Positions 1 to 12,800 of a stretch of 64,000 nucleotides of DNA are shown here, piece by piece (the stretch's first letter is position 1; each line of letters opens with the position of its first letter). A model generated the notes under the pieces. That model saw only the letters and a program-made list of their open reading frames with translations. It searched no databases and was not told where the DNA came from. Source of the DNA: Megaustenia siamemsis (Eukaryota; Mollusca; Gastropoda; Stylommatophora; Ariophantidae). The translations under genes and the position numbers were made by a program. The DNA is taken from contig JAVIAB010000160.1 of the NCBI GenBank assembly GCA_032433765.1, forward strand, positions 32,515,852-32,579,851, given 5' to 3'.

Positions 1-98
1 TTGCTTGCACTCACTCAACGACTATACCTCCTCATCGCCAACTATAGGAAGGATTTTAAGTAGATGTAAGACAAATAATAATAAATAATTATACATAA

Positions 99-252
99 TG
101 ACCGGATTTTTTTCTGGAAAAGTAAAGCGGCACGGGCGTAAGACCGACTACATTACCCCAAAAATCATTGACTGAAGGTTTGTAAAATTTATGGTCACTT
201 ACACCATATTCCCTATACGCCACTTGGCGTGACGGGGACTCTTTACTTTTTT
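99..252 (+). repeat. SINE body fragment, head missing
   Basis: This stretch begins ACCGGATTTTTTTCTGG and ends GGGGACTCTTTACTTTTTT. It matches, with a few substitutions, the body of the full-length SINE at 56115-56398 and another headless copy at 2538-2692. The tRNA-like head with its A and B boxes is absent. An AAT-rich tract follows directly. Confidence 0.8.
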
Positions 253-254
253 AC

Positions 255-330
255 TTTATACATAATAATAAATAATAATACATAACGATAAATAATAATA
301 CATAATAATACACAATAATAAATAATAACA
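255..330. repeat. AAT/ATAC-rich microsatellite
   Basis: Irregular tandem AATAATAAATAATAATACAT motifs form a low-complexity tract. The same motif set recurs at 2284-2480. The open frames on the minus strand here, rich in Tyr, Leu and Ile, come from the repeat. Confidence 0.85.
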
Positions 331-386
331 TATAGTAATATGAATGGAATCGTTCCGAGGCGACAGATAAATAAATCGTTTCAGGG
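331..386. repeat. Short repeated segment shared with 2481-2537
   Basis: About 56 bp running from TATAGTAATATGAATGG to AATCGTTTCAGGG is repeated nearly identically at 2481-2537. There it sits directly between an AAT-rich tract and a SINE body. The shared order suggests a composite repeat or an old segmental duplication. Confidence 0.8.
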
Positions 387-439
387 AAAGAGGTCGATTT
401 AAAACAGGAAAAAATCCACAAATGATCAACAACAACAAA

Positions 440-1195
440 AGAGCAAATAGATAACCCGAAAGCAGGATCGATCCTGTACTCTTTGCCTTGTCACCGGAGA
501 CTTTGCATTACGGCTCACTGTCAGCTAAGCAACCAAGTAGGCGTGCGTTGATCCGTTGTGTTGAATTAGTTGTGATGTGTGTGTCTTTCTGCCCAACACT
601 TCAGACTGGCATTTTTGAGCATCAAGTTACCTCCCCTCCCCCTATTCATTTCACCAGAATGGTTAGTCTTAGCCCAGAGGCACCGCGAGGAGATGGAGAA
701 AAGTCTTGATCATTGTCATGGCTGACCCTATGGCAAGTAGTCAACTATCAGTCTCTGACCACATACTGCCCTGATACAGATGAAGCGCATTAGCCTTCGT
801 TAGTTACGTATTTCATATTTTATAGCTTGTTATTTTTATTGTTTTCATTATTTATTGTTTGGCTAGTTTTTATTTGGTTCTCCTGCGGTCCGTTATGTCT
901 TCCTAGAAGCCTGCAAGTTTATTGTGTGTGTGTGCGCGCGCACTTTTCTTTTTTAATCGGCCGCAGCTCCTTTCACCTACGCTCGTAATATTGTTGTCAA
1001 TTCCTTACACCCCCCCCTTCCCCCCCCCCCCAACTCTTTTTTCCGTCCCTACTGCCAGCAAACAACAGAAATATGCTAATTATAATAGTTGTATTCTTCA
1101 AAATCAAATGATCTAATATTTATGATACAGTTTTAATTATATTTTCCAAAGCAGTTAAATGTTCTAGTACAAAATTATTATAGGAAAGCGGACGT
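440..1195. other. No feature recognised
   Basis: No coding exon, RNA gene or known repeat could be supported. The only notable structure is a short TG/CG run near 924-942 and homopolymeric C runs near 1010-1031. Open frames here are short and lack recognisable domains. Confidence 0.5.
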
Positions 1196-1269
1196 TAATA
1201 TGATCATAATTTATGCATTGGTCATTGGGAAGATACAATTAAATAAAATTATAAAAATCCAACACACAA

Positions 1270-1470
1270 CAATGAAGCCTCAGAAAGTAGGTAGCCTCAA
1301 ACTAAAAGATGAAAACTTCACTCTGGAGCTCAGTAACCACTACGCAGTGATTAGCGAACTGTATGAGAAGAACGTAGATGACATGTGAGAATTCATAGCA
1401 CAGCTCTTATGTCGTCAATACAATCGAGTGCTGGCTTGAAAAGTAATATGACGAGATTGATATCACATTA
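1270..1470 (+). pseudogene. Non-LTR retrotransposon ORF fragment (endonuclease-RT linker)
   Basis: A translated stretch containing KLKDENFTLELSNHYAVISE resembles the linker between the endonuclease and reverse transcriptase domains of many animal LINEs, where a KL-F-LEL-NRF-L pattern is common. The frame breaks at 1386 in a place where LINE proteins usually have a tryptophan (DDM then stop then EF), so this looks like a TGG-to-stop change. More stops follow. No RT motif is present. This is a short inactive scrap, and the family cannot be assigned from it. Confidence 0.5.
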
Positions 1471-1540
1471 GTGCCTGCCATCAATTAATGAATGATGATG
1501 ATGTTGATTAACTTGCTTATTAACTGCTCTTGATTACGGA

Positions 1541-2250
1541 ACTGTAATGATCTGTAATGACCTGATAATTTGATCTGTAATGACCTGATAACTTGATTTG
1601 TAATGACCTGATAACGTGATCTGTAATGACCTGATAACTTGATATGTTATGACCTGATAACTTGATCTGTAATGATTTGATAACTTGATCTCTAATGACC
1701 TGATAACTTGATCTGTAATGACTTGATAACGTGATTTCTAATGACCTGATAACTTGATATGGTATGACCTGATAACTTGATCTGTAATGATTTGATAACT
1801 TGATCTGTAATGACCTGATAACTTGATCTGTAATGACCTGATAACTTAATCTGTAATGATAACTTGATCTGTAATGACTTGATAACGTGATCTGTAATGA
1901 CCTGATAACTTGATCTGTAATGACCTGATAACTTGATCTGTAATGACTTGATAACTTGATCTACAATAACCTGATAACTTGATCTGTAATGACCTGATAA
2001 CTTGATCTGTAATGACCTGATAACTTGATCTGTAATGACTTGATAACTTGATCTGTAATGACCTGATAACTTGATCTGTAATGACCTGATAACTTGATCT
2101 GTAATGACCTGATAACTTGATCTGTAATGATTTGATAACTTGATCTGTAATGACCTGATAACTTGATCTGTAATGACCTGATAACTTGATCTGTAATGAC
2201 CTGATAACTTGATCTGTAATGACTTGATAACTTGATCTGTAATGCCTCTC
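1541..2250. repeat. 23-bp minisatellite, about 31 units
   Basis: The unit reads TAATGACCTGATAACTTGAT plus CTG, giving a 23-bp period. Units differ by single changes such as CTTGATAACG and GATTTGATAA. It ends abruptly at TAATGCCTCTCTGAC. Long minus-strand open frames with repeated QVITDQVIRS-like peptides arise because the unit lacks stops in those frames, and I do not treat them as genes. Confidence 0.95.
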
Positions 2251-2283
2251 TGACTTGCGCCAAATGTGAATTATCTTTGACCT

Positions 2284-2480
2284 GAATAATAAATAATAAT
2301 ACATAATAAAAAATAATAATACATAATAATAAATAATAATACATAATAATAAATAATAATACATAATAATAAATAATAATACATAATAATACATAATAAT
2401 AAATAATAATAAATAATAATACATAATAATACATAATAATACATAATAATACATAATAATACACAATAATAAATAATAAC
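2284..2480. repeat. AAT/ATAC-rich microsatellite
   Basis: This is about 200 bp of AATAATAAATAATAATACAT-type motifs with an irregular 3-bp base period. It lies between the 23-bp minisatellite and the shared segment plus SINE body at 2481-2692, and mirrors the tract at 255-330. Confidence 0.9.
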
Positions 2481-2692
2481 GTATAGTAATATGAATGGAA
2501 ACGTTCCGAGGCGAAAGATAAATGAATCGTTTCAGGGTACCGGATTTTTTTCTGGTAAAGTAAAACGGCACGGGCGTAATACCGACCACATTACCCCAAA
2601 AATCATGTGCCGAAAGTCTGTAAAATTTATGGTCACTAACACCATATTCCCTATACGCCACTTGGCTTGACGGGGGCTCTTTACTTTTTTTT
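2481..2692 (+). repeat. Shared segment fused to headless SINE body
   Basis: Positions 2481-2537 repeat the segment at 331-386. At 2538 it passes straight into TACCGGATTTTTTTCTGG, the SINE body, which ends in CTCTTTACTTTTTTTTCC near 2692. No tRNA-like head is present. The exon of the sugar transporter begins only about 75 bp downstream, so this repeat abuts the splice acceptor region. Confidence 0.8.
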
Positions 2693-2766
2693 CCCCACAA
2701 GAACGTATAATTCTGCTATAAGTTGTTTTATCAAAATCTGATGATTACATTTTTCTATGGAAACAG

Positions 2767-2927
2767 ATAATAAAACAATTTATTAATGAGACCGAGATTA
2801 GAAGAACGGGACAGCCGGAGTCTCAGTCCAGTTTGGATTCTATCTATGGCTTGTTGGTAGCTGTTTCAGGATTGGGCAGCGCTGTCAGTTCATTAACAGC
2901 CAATAGCATTGCGGATCGTGTTGGGAG
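2767..2927 (+). CDS. SLC2 (GLUT)-family sugar transporter, internal exon A (loop 1 and helix 2)
   Basis: SLC2 proteins move hexoses or related polyols down their gradient through 12 membrane helices in the plasma membrane. This exon has an acceptor AAACAG before 2767 and a donor GTGAGT at 2928. It starts in phase 0 and ends two bases into an Arg codon. The translation gives an extracellular stretch with FINET, a possible N-glycosylation site as in many GLUTs. A helix-2 segment GLLVAVSGLGSAVSSLTANS follows, then IADRVGR, the start of the GR[KR] loop between helices 2 and 3. The next exon supplies the final base of Arg and then Lys-Asn-Gly, completing GRKNG. No N-terminal exon was found upstream. 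Other sugar-porter families of the MFS are possible but fit less well. Confidence 0.88.
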
Positions 2928-3100
2928 GTGAGTTTCTATTGGACAAGTTAAAAATCATCATTATCTATTATGTCCATGTTGGAACTTGACTCCTGCGACA
3001 GTAACTCTGATAATTCTCTGTCCTGTGCAAGATATCCAGCAGCAGCTGCAGTCAGTCCCAGGTTATCGATTGGACGCAGAACGAGTCCATGTATATCAGC
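2928..3100. other. Start of a 44-kb intron, donor side
   Basis: The donor GTGAGT at 2928 opens an intron that runs to the acceptor at 46996. The first 170 bp hold no recognisable element. The intron is 44,069 bp long, more than 90 percent of it one tandem array. Confidence 0.8.
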
Positions 3101-3180
3101 CATATGTTTACCACCTCAAGGAATATTTACCCCCTCAAGCTATGTTTACCACCTCAAGCAATGTTTACCACCTTAAGGAG
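3101..3180. repeat. About four copies of a 19-bp repeat
   Basis: Four diverged copies of a TATGTTTACCACCTCAAG-like unit follow one another. The short overlapping open frames here follow the repeat and show no domain. Confidence 0.75.
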
Positions 3181-3552
3181 CCAGTGGTGGGGTGTGACAC
3201 CAACTGTGAGGCCAACTTCCTCTTCACTGCCTTTCCTTTCCAGAAAATATCTCTGGTACCAATTTGAAGAGGTTAAATGGATAACCAGAGTTCTTCAGGT
3301 CAGAAAATTGTGATACCTCAACTGACATTTGAACCCCTAATGTTCATTGAAGTCGGCAGGCCATCAGACGATTGCCCAATATGATTTCTGGTGTCAGGGC
3401 AGAGTTGGTGCTCAAGGTACCGGCAACTCGAGCTATTGACGGGGCGATTCATGTGTTAAGAGGTCCCATAAAGAATATATATTAAAAAAGTGTAAAATAA
3501 GAAATATGTTTTCATTCAATCTGACGTTTTTAAGATGGAACAAATCAGGTTA
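3181..3552. other. No feature recognised
   Basis: Unique-looking intronic sequence with no convincing exon, transposon or RNA gene. Confidence 0.5.
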
Positions 3553-3632
3553 ATGTGTGTGTGTGTATGTGTTTACATATATATACATATATAAATATAT
3601 ATATATATAGAGAGAGAGAGAGATAGAGAGAG
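3553..3632. repeat. Compound microsatellite (TG, TA, GA)
   Basis: A run of GT repeats passes into TACATATA and TA repeats and then into AGAGAGAG, ending near 3632. Boundaries are imprecise. Confidence 0.9.
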
Positions 3633-3877
3633 TGCCCTGAAGAGTTCAGTTCACCTAGGGCGCCGACAAACATAAGGCGGCTACTGTGTCTGGGTCAGTG
3701 GGAACAAAAAAAAAACTGCTCAACGTGATTATGTGAGTAGGGATAGAAGAGGTAGATAAAAGCTTGAAGCTGGATTTGTTGTAACGAAGTCGATAGTTCA
3801 ACACATTGCTGTAGTTCCGCACTTTCAAAAGTACAATGTTCCTGTCACGTCTCATGTTCTATAGAAAAAATGTTGTT
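3633..3877. other. Left flank of the 46-bp array, nothing recognised
   Basis: About 245 bp of sequence between the compound microsatellite and the first array unit. A minus-strand open frame (3655-3855) shows no recognisable domain. The array starts abruptly after GAAAAAATGTTG. Confidence 0.5.
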
Positions 3878-6800
3878 AGAGACGATATTTCTCTCCCAGA
3901 CCAACAGCTCAACTACGAATGATAGAGACCATATTTCCCTTTCAAACCAACAGCTCAACTACGAATGTTAGAGACCATATTTCCCTTTCAAATCAACAGC
4001 TCAACTACGAATGTTAGAGACCATATTTCCCTTACAAATCAACAGCTCAACTACGAATGTTAGAGACCATATTTCCCTTCCAAATCAACAGCTCAACTGT
4101 GAATGTTAGAGACCATATTTCTCTCTTAGACCAACAGCTCAACTACGAATGTTAGAGACCATATTTCTCTCCTAGACCAACAGCTCAACTACGAATGTTA
4201 GAGACCATATTTCTCTCCCAGAGCAACAGCTCAACTACGAATGTTAGAGACCATATTTCTGTCCTAGACAAACAGCTCAACTACGAATGTTAGAGACCAT
4301 ATTTCTCTCCCAGAGCAACAGCTCAACTACGAATGTTAGAGACCATATTTCTCTCCCAGACCAACAGCTCAACTACGAATGTTAGAGACCATATTTCCCT
4401 TCCAAATCAACAGCTCAACTACGAATGTTAGAGACCATATTTCTCTCTTAGACCAACAGCTCAACTACGAATGTTAGAGACCATATTTCTCTCTTAGACC
4501 AACAGCTCAACTACGAATGTTAGAGACCATATTTCTCTCCTAGACCAACAGCTCAACTACGAATGTTAGAGACCATATTTCTCTCCCAGAGCAACAGCTC
4601 AACTACGAATGTTAGAGACCATATTTCTGTCCTAGACCAACAGCTCAACTACGAATGTTAGAGACCATATTTCTCTCCCAGAGCAACAGCTCAACTACGA
4701 ATGTTAGAGACCATATTTCTCTCCCAGACCAACAGCTCAACTACGAATGTTAGAGACCATATTTCCCTTCCAAATCAACAGCTCAACTACGAATGTTAGA
4801 GACCATATTTCTCTCTTAGACCAACAGCTCAACTACGAATGTTAGAGACCATATTTCTCTCTTAGACCAACAGCTCAACTACGAATGTTAGAGACCATAT
4901 TTCTCTCCCAGATCAACAGCTCAACTACGAATGTTAGAGACCATATTTCTCTCCTAGACCAACAGCTCAACTACGAATGTTAGAGACCATATTTCTCTCC
5001 CAGAGCAACAGCTCAACTACGAATGTTAGAGACCATATTTCTCTCCCAGACCAACAGCTCAACTACGAATGTTAGAGACCATATTTCCCTTCCAAATCAA
5101 CAGCTCAACTACGAATGTTAGAGACCATATTTCTCTCTTAGACCAACAGCTCAACTACGAATGTTAGAGACCATATTTCTCTCTTAGACCAACAGCTCAA
5201 CTACGAATGTTAGAGACCATATTTCTCTCTTAGACCAACAGCTCAACTACGAATGTTAGAGACCATATTTCCCTTCCTGACCAACAGCTCAACTACGAAT
5301 GTTAGAGACCATATTTCTCTCTTAGACCAACAGCTCCACTACGAATGTTAGAGACCATATTTCCAATCCAAATCAACAGCTCAATTACGAATGTTAGAGA
5401 CCATATTTCTCTCTTAGACCAACAGCTCAACTAGGAATGTTAGAGACCATATTTCCCTTCCTGACCAACAGCTCAACTACGAATGTTAGAGACCATATTT
5501 CTCTCCTAGACCAACAGCTCAACTACGAATGTTAGAGACCATATTTCCCTTTCAAACCAACAGCTCAACTACGAATGTTAAAGACCATATTTCCCTTCCA
5601 AATCAACAGCTCAACTACGAATGTTAGAGACCATATTTCCCTTACAAACCAACAGCTCAAATACGAATGTTAGAGACCATATTTCCCTTACAAACCAACA
5701 GCTCAACTACGAATGTTAGAGACCATATTTCACTTCCAAATCAACAGCTCAACTACGAATGTTAGAGACCATATTTCTCTCTTAGACCAACAGCTCAACT
5801 ACGAATGTTAGAGACCATATTTCTCTCTTAGACCAACAGCTCAACTACGAATGTTAGAGACCATATTTCTCTCTTAGACCAACAGCTCAACTACGAATGT
5901 TAGAGACCATATTTCCCTTCCTGACAAACAGCTCAACTACGAATGTTAGAGACCATATTTCTCTCTTAGACCAACAGCTCAACTACGAATGTTAGAGACC
6001 ATATTTATCTCCTAGACCAACAGCTCAACTACGAATGTTAGAGACCATATTTTCCATCCAAATCAACAGCTCAACTACGAATGTTAGAGACCATATTTCT
6101 CTCTTAGACCAACAGCTCAACTACGAATGTTAGAGACCATATTTCCTTTCCTGAACAACAGCTCAACTACGAATGTTAGAGACCATATTTCTCTCTTTGA
6201 CCAACAGCTCAACTACGAATGTTAGAGACCATATTTCTCTTCCAAATCAACAGCTCAACTACGAATGTTAGAGACCATATTTCCCTTACAAATCAACAGC
6301 TCAGCTACGAATGTTAGAGACCATATTTCTCTCTTAGACCAACAGCTCAACTACGAATGTTAGAGACCATATTTCTCTCTTAGACCAACAGCTCAACTAC
6401 GAATGTTAGAGACCATATTTCTCTCTTAGACCAACAGCTCAACTACGAATGTTAGAGACCATATTTCTCTCTTAGACCAACAGGTCAACTACGAATGTTA
6501 GAGACCATATTTCTCTCTTAGACCAACAGCTCAACTACGAATGTTAGAGACCATATTTCTCTCTCAGACCAACAGCTCAACTACGAATGTTAGAGACCAT
6601 ATTTCCCTTCCTGACAAACAGCTCAACTACGAATGTTAGAGACCATATTTCTCTCTTAGACCAACAGCTCAACTACGAATGTTAGAGACCATATTTATCT
6701 CCTAGACCAACAGCTCAACTACGAATGTTAGAGACCATATTTCCCATCCAAATCAACAGCTCAACTACGAATGTTAGAGACCATATTTCTCTCTTAGACC

Positions 6801-9800
6801 AACAGCTCAACTAGGAATGTTAGAGACCATATTTCCTTTCCTGAACAACAGCTCAACTACGAATGTTAGAGACCATATTTCTCTCTTTGACCAACAGCTC
6901 AACTACGAATGTTAGAGACCATATTTCTCTTCCAAATCAACAGCTCAACTACGAATGTTAGAGACCATATTTCCCTTACAAATCAACAGCTCAGCTACGA
7001 ATGTTAGAGACCATATTTCTCTCTTAGACCAACAGCTCAACTACGAATGTTAGAGACCATATTTCTCTCTTAGACCAACAGCTCAACTACGAATGTTAGA
7101 GACCATATTTCTCTCTTAGACCAACAGCTCAACTACGAATGTTAGAGACCATATTTCTCTCTTAGACCAACAGCTCAACTACGAATGTTAGAGACCATAT
7201 TTCTCTCCTAGACCAACAGCTCAACTACGAATGTTAGAGACCATATTTCTCTCCTAGACCAACAGCTCAACTTCGGATGTTAGAGACTATATTTCTCTCC
7301 CAGACCAACAGCTCAACTACGAATGTTAGAGACCATATTTCTCCCAGACCAACAGCTCAACTACGAATGTTAGAGACCATATTTCTCTCCAGACCAACAG
7401 CTCAACTGTGAATGTTAGAGACCATATTTCTCTCCCAGACCAACAGCTCAACTGTGAATGTTAGAGACCATATTTCTTTCCCAGACCAACAGCTCAACTA
7501 CGAATGTTAGAGACAATATTTCCCTTCCTGACAAACAGCTCAACTACGAATGTTAGAGACCATATTTGTCTCTTAGACCAACAGCTCAACTACGAATGTT
7601 AGAGACCATATTTATCTCCTAGACCAACAGCTCAACTACGAATGTTAGAGACCATATTTTCCATCCAAATCAACAGCTCAACTACGAATGTTAGAGACCA
7701 TATTTCTCTCTTAGACCAACAGCTCAACTACGAATGTTAGAGACCATATTTCCTTTCCTGAACAACAGCTCAACTACGAATGTTAGAGACCATATTTCTC
7801 TCTTTGACCAACAGCTCAACTACGAATGTTAGAGACCATATTTCTCTTCCAAATCAACAGCTCAGCTACGAATGTTAGAGACCATATTTCTCTCTTAGAC
7901 CAACAGCTCAGCTACGAATGTTAGAGACCATATTTCTCTCTTAGACCAACAGCTCAACTACGAATGTTAGAGACCATATTTCTCTCTTAGACCAACAGCT
8001 CAACTACGAATGTTAGAGACCATATTTCTCTCTTAGACCAACAGCTCAACTACGAATGTTAGAGACCATATTTCTCTCCTAGACCAACAGCTCAACTACG
8101 AATGTTAGAGACCATATTTCTCTCCTAGACCAACAGCTCAACTTCGGATGTTAGAGACTATATTTCTCTCCCAGACCAACAGCTCAACTACGAATGTTAG
8201 AGACCATATTTCTCTCCCAGACCAACAGCTCAACTACGAATGTTAGAGACCATATTTCTCTCCCAGACCAACAGCTCAACTGTGAATGTTAGAGACCATA
8301 TTTCTCTCCCAGACCAACAGCTCAACTGTGAATGTTAGAGACCATATTTCTTTCCCAGACCAACAGCTCAACTACGAATGTTAGAGACAATATTTCTCTC
8401 CCTGACAAACAGATCAACTACGAATGTTAGAGACCATATTTCTCTCCTAGACCAACAGATCAACTACGAATGTTAGAGACCATATTTCTCTCCCAGACCA
8501 ACAGCTCAACTACGAATGTTAGAGACCATATTTCTCTCCCTGACAACTGCTCAACTACGAATGTTAGAGACCATATTTCACTTCCCAATCAACAGCTCAA
8601 CTACGAATGTTAGAGACCATATTTCTCTCCCAGACCAACAGCTCAACTACGAATGTTAGAGACCATATTTCTCTCCCTGACCAACTGCTCAACTACGAAT
8701 GTTAGAGACCATATTTCACTTCCCAATCAACAGCTCAACTACGAATGTTAGAGACCATATTTCTCTCTTAGACCAACAGCTCAACTGTGAATGTTAGAGA
8801 CCATATTTCCCATCCAAATCAACAGCTCAACTGTGAATGTTAGAGACCATATTTCCCATCCAAATCAACAGCTCAACTACGAATGTTAGAGACCATATTT
8901 CTCTCTTAGACCAACAGCTCAACTGTGAATGTTAGAGACCATATTTCCCTTCCTGACCAACAGCTCATCTACGAATGTTAGAGACCATATTTCTCTCTTA
9001 GACCAACAGCTCAACTACGAATGTTAGAGACCATATTTCTCTCTTAAACCAACAGCTCAATTGTGAATGTTAGAGACCATATTTCCCGTCCAAATCAACA
9101 GCTCAACTGTGAATGTTAGAGACCATATTTCTGTCCTAGACCAACAGCTCAACTACGAAGGTTAGAGACCATATTTCCCTTCCTGACAGCCAGCTCAACT
9201 ACGAATGTTAGAGACCATATTTCTCTCTTAGACCAACAGCTCAACTGTGAATGTTAGAGACCATATTTCCCTTCCTGACCAACAGCTCATCTACGAATGT
9301 TAGAGACCATATTTCTCTCTTAGACCAACAGCTCAACTACGAATGTTAGAGACCATATTTCTCTCTTAAACCAACAGCTCAATTGTGAATGTTAGAGACC
9401 ATATTTCCCATCCAAAGCAACAGCTCAACTGTGAATGTTAGCGACCATATTTCTGTCCTAGACCAACAGCACAACTACGAAGGTTAGAGACCATATTTCC
9501 CTTCCTGACCAACAGCTCAACTACGAATGTTAGCGACCATATTTCTCTTCTAAACCAACAGCTCAACTACGAATGTTAGAGACCACATTTCTCTCCTAGA
9601 CCAACAGCTCAACTGTGAATGTTAGAGACCATATTTCTCTCCTAGACCAACAGCTCAACTGTGAATGTTAGAGACCATATTTCTCTCCTAGACCAACAAC
9701 TCAACTGTGAATATTAGAGACCATATTTCTCTCCCAGAACAACAGCTCAACTACGAATGTTAGAGACCATATTTCTCTCCCAGACCAACAGCTCAACTAC

Positions 9801-12800
9801 GAATGTTAGAGACCATATTTCCCATCCAAATCAACAGCTCAACTACGAATGTTAGAGACCATATTTCTCTTCCAAATCAACAGCTCAACTACGAATGTTA
9901 GAGACCATATTTCTCTTCCAAATCAACAGCTCAACTACGAATGATAGAGACCATATTTCCCTTACAAACCAACAGCTCAACTACGAATGTTAGAGACCAT
10001 ATTTCCCTTCCAAATCAACAGCTCAGCTACGAATGTTAGAGACCATATTTCTCTTCCAAATCAACAGGACAACTGTGAATGTTAGAGACCATATTTCTCT
10101 CCCAGACCAACAGCTCAACTACGAATGTTAGAGACCATATTTCTCTCCCAGACCAACAGCTCAACTACGAATGTTAGAGACCATATTTCTTTCCCAGACC
10201 AACAGCTCAACTACGAATGTTAGAGACCATATTTCCTTTCCTGACCAACAGCTCAACTACGAATGTTAGAGACCATATTTCTCTCTTAGACCAACAGCTC
10301 AACTACGAATGTTAGAGACCATATTTCTCTCCTAGACCAACAGCTCCACTACGAATGTTAGAGACCATATTTCCCATCCAAATCAACAGCTCAACTACGA
10401 ATGTTAGAGACCATATTTCTCTCTTAGACCAACAGCTCAACTACGAATGTTAGAGACCATATTTCCCTGCCTGACCAACAGCTCAACTACGAATGTTAGA
10501 GACCATATTTCCCTTTCAAACCAACAGCTCAACTACGAATGTTAAAGACCATATTTCCCTTCCAAATCAACAGCTCAACTACGAATGTTAGAGACCATAT
10601 TTCCTTACAAACCAACAGCTCAAATAAGAATGTTAGAGACCATATTTCTCTCTTAGACCAACAGCTCAACTACGAATGTTAGAGACCATATTTCTCTCTT
10701 AGACCAACAGCTCAACTACGAATGTTAGAGACCATATTTCTCTCCCAGATCAACAGCTCAACTACGAATGTTAGAGACCATATTTCTCTCCTAGACCAAC
10801 AGCTCAACTACGAATGTTAGAGACCATATTTCTCTCCCAGAGCAACAGCTCAACTACGAATGTTAGAGACCATATTTCTCTCCCAGACCAACAGCTCAAC
10901 TACGAATGTTAGAGACCATATTTCTCTCCCTGACCAACAGCTCAACTACGAATGTTAGAGACCATATTTCTCTCCCAGACCAACAGCTCAACTACGAATG
11001 TTAGAGACCATATTTCTCTCCTAGACCAACAGCTCAACTACGAATGTTAGAAACCATATTTCTCTCTTAGACCAACAGCTCAACTAGGAATGTTAGAGAC
11101 CATATTTCCCTTCCTGAACAACAGCTCAACTACGAATGTTAGAGACCATATTTCTCTCTTTGACCAACAGCTCAACTACGAATGTTAGAGACCATATTTC
11201 TCTTCCAAATCAACAGCTCAACTACGAATGATAGAGACCATATTTCCCTTACAAATCAACAGCTCAGCTACGAATGTTAGAGACCATATTTCTCTCTTAG
11301 ACCAACATCTCAACTACGAATGTTAGAGACCATATATCTCTCTTAGACCAACAGCTCAACTACGAATGTTAGAGACCATATTTCTCTCCTAGACCAACAG
11401 CTCAACTTCGGATGTTAGAGACTATATTTCTCTCCCAGACCAACAGCTCAACTACGAATGTTAGAGACCATATTTCTCTCCCAGACCAACAGCTCAACTA
11501 CGAATGTTAGAGACCATATTTCTCTCCCAGACCAACAGCTCAACTGTGAATGTTAGAGACCATATTTCTCTCCCAGACCAACAGCTCAACTGTGAATGTT
11601 AGAGACCATATTTCTTTCCCAGACCAACAGCTCAACTACGAATGTTAGAGACAATATTTCCCTTCCTGACAAACAGCTCAACTACGAATGTTAGAGACCA
11701 TATTTGTCTCTTAGACCAACAGCTCAACTACGAATGTTAGAGACCATATTTATCTCCTAGACCAACAGCTCAACTACGAATGTTAGAGACCATATTTTCC
11801 ATCCAAATCAACAGCTCAACTACGAATGTTAGAGACCATATTTCTCTCTTAGACCAACAGCTCAACTACGAATGTTAGAGACCATATTTCCTTTCCTGAA
11901 CAACAGCTCAACTACGAATGTTAGAGACCATATTTCTCTCTTTGACCAACAGCTCAACTACGAATGTTAGAGACCATATTTCTCTTCCAAATCAACAGCT
12001 CAGCTACGAATGTTAGAGACCATATTTCTCTCTTAGACCAACAGCTCAGCTACGAATGTTAGAGACCATATTTCTCTCTTAGACCAACAGCTCAACTACG
12101 AATGTTAGAGACCATATTTCTCTCTTAGACCAACAGCTCAACTACGAATGTTAGAGACCATATTTCTCTCTTAGACCAACAGCTCAACTACGAATGTTAG
12201 AGACCATATTTCTCTCCTAGACCAACAGCTCAACTACGAATGTTAGAGACCATATTTCTCTCCTAGACCAACAGCTCAACTTCGGATGTTAGAGACCATA
12301 TTTCTCTCCCAGACCAACAGCTCAACTACGAATGTTAGAGACCATATTTCTCTCCCAGACCAACAGCTCAACTACGAATGTTAGAGACCATATTTCTCTC
12401 CCAGACCAACAGCTCAACTGTGAATGTTAGAGACCATATTTCTCTCCCAGACCAACAGCTCAACTGTGAATGTTAGAGACCATATTTCTTTCCCAGACCA
12501 ACAGCTCAACTACGAATGTTAGAGACCATATTTCTCTCCCTGACAAACAGATCAACTACGAATGTTAGAGACCATATTTCTCTCCTAGACCAACAGCTCA
12601 ACTACGAATGTTAGAGACCATATTTCTCTCCCAGACCAACAGCTCAACTACGAATGTTAGAGACCATATTTCTCTCCCTGACAAACAGCTCAACTACGAA
12701 TGTTAGAGCTCAACTACGAATGTTAGAGACCATATTTCTTCCCAATCAACAGCTCAACTACGAATGTTAGAGACCATATTTCTCTCCCAGACCAACAGCT

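Noticed and set aside
1846..2700. A 284-codon minus-strand open frame.
   Set aside because: It is the read-through of the SINE body, the AAT tract and the 23-bp minisatellite. Tyr/Leu/Ile runs and QVITDQVIRS repeats are explained by the repeats.
2986..3313. A coding exon in the overlapping + strand frames at 2970-3313.
   Set aside because: Several frames are open because of a 19-bp repeat. None carries a domain, and the sequence follows a genuine splice donor.
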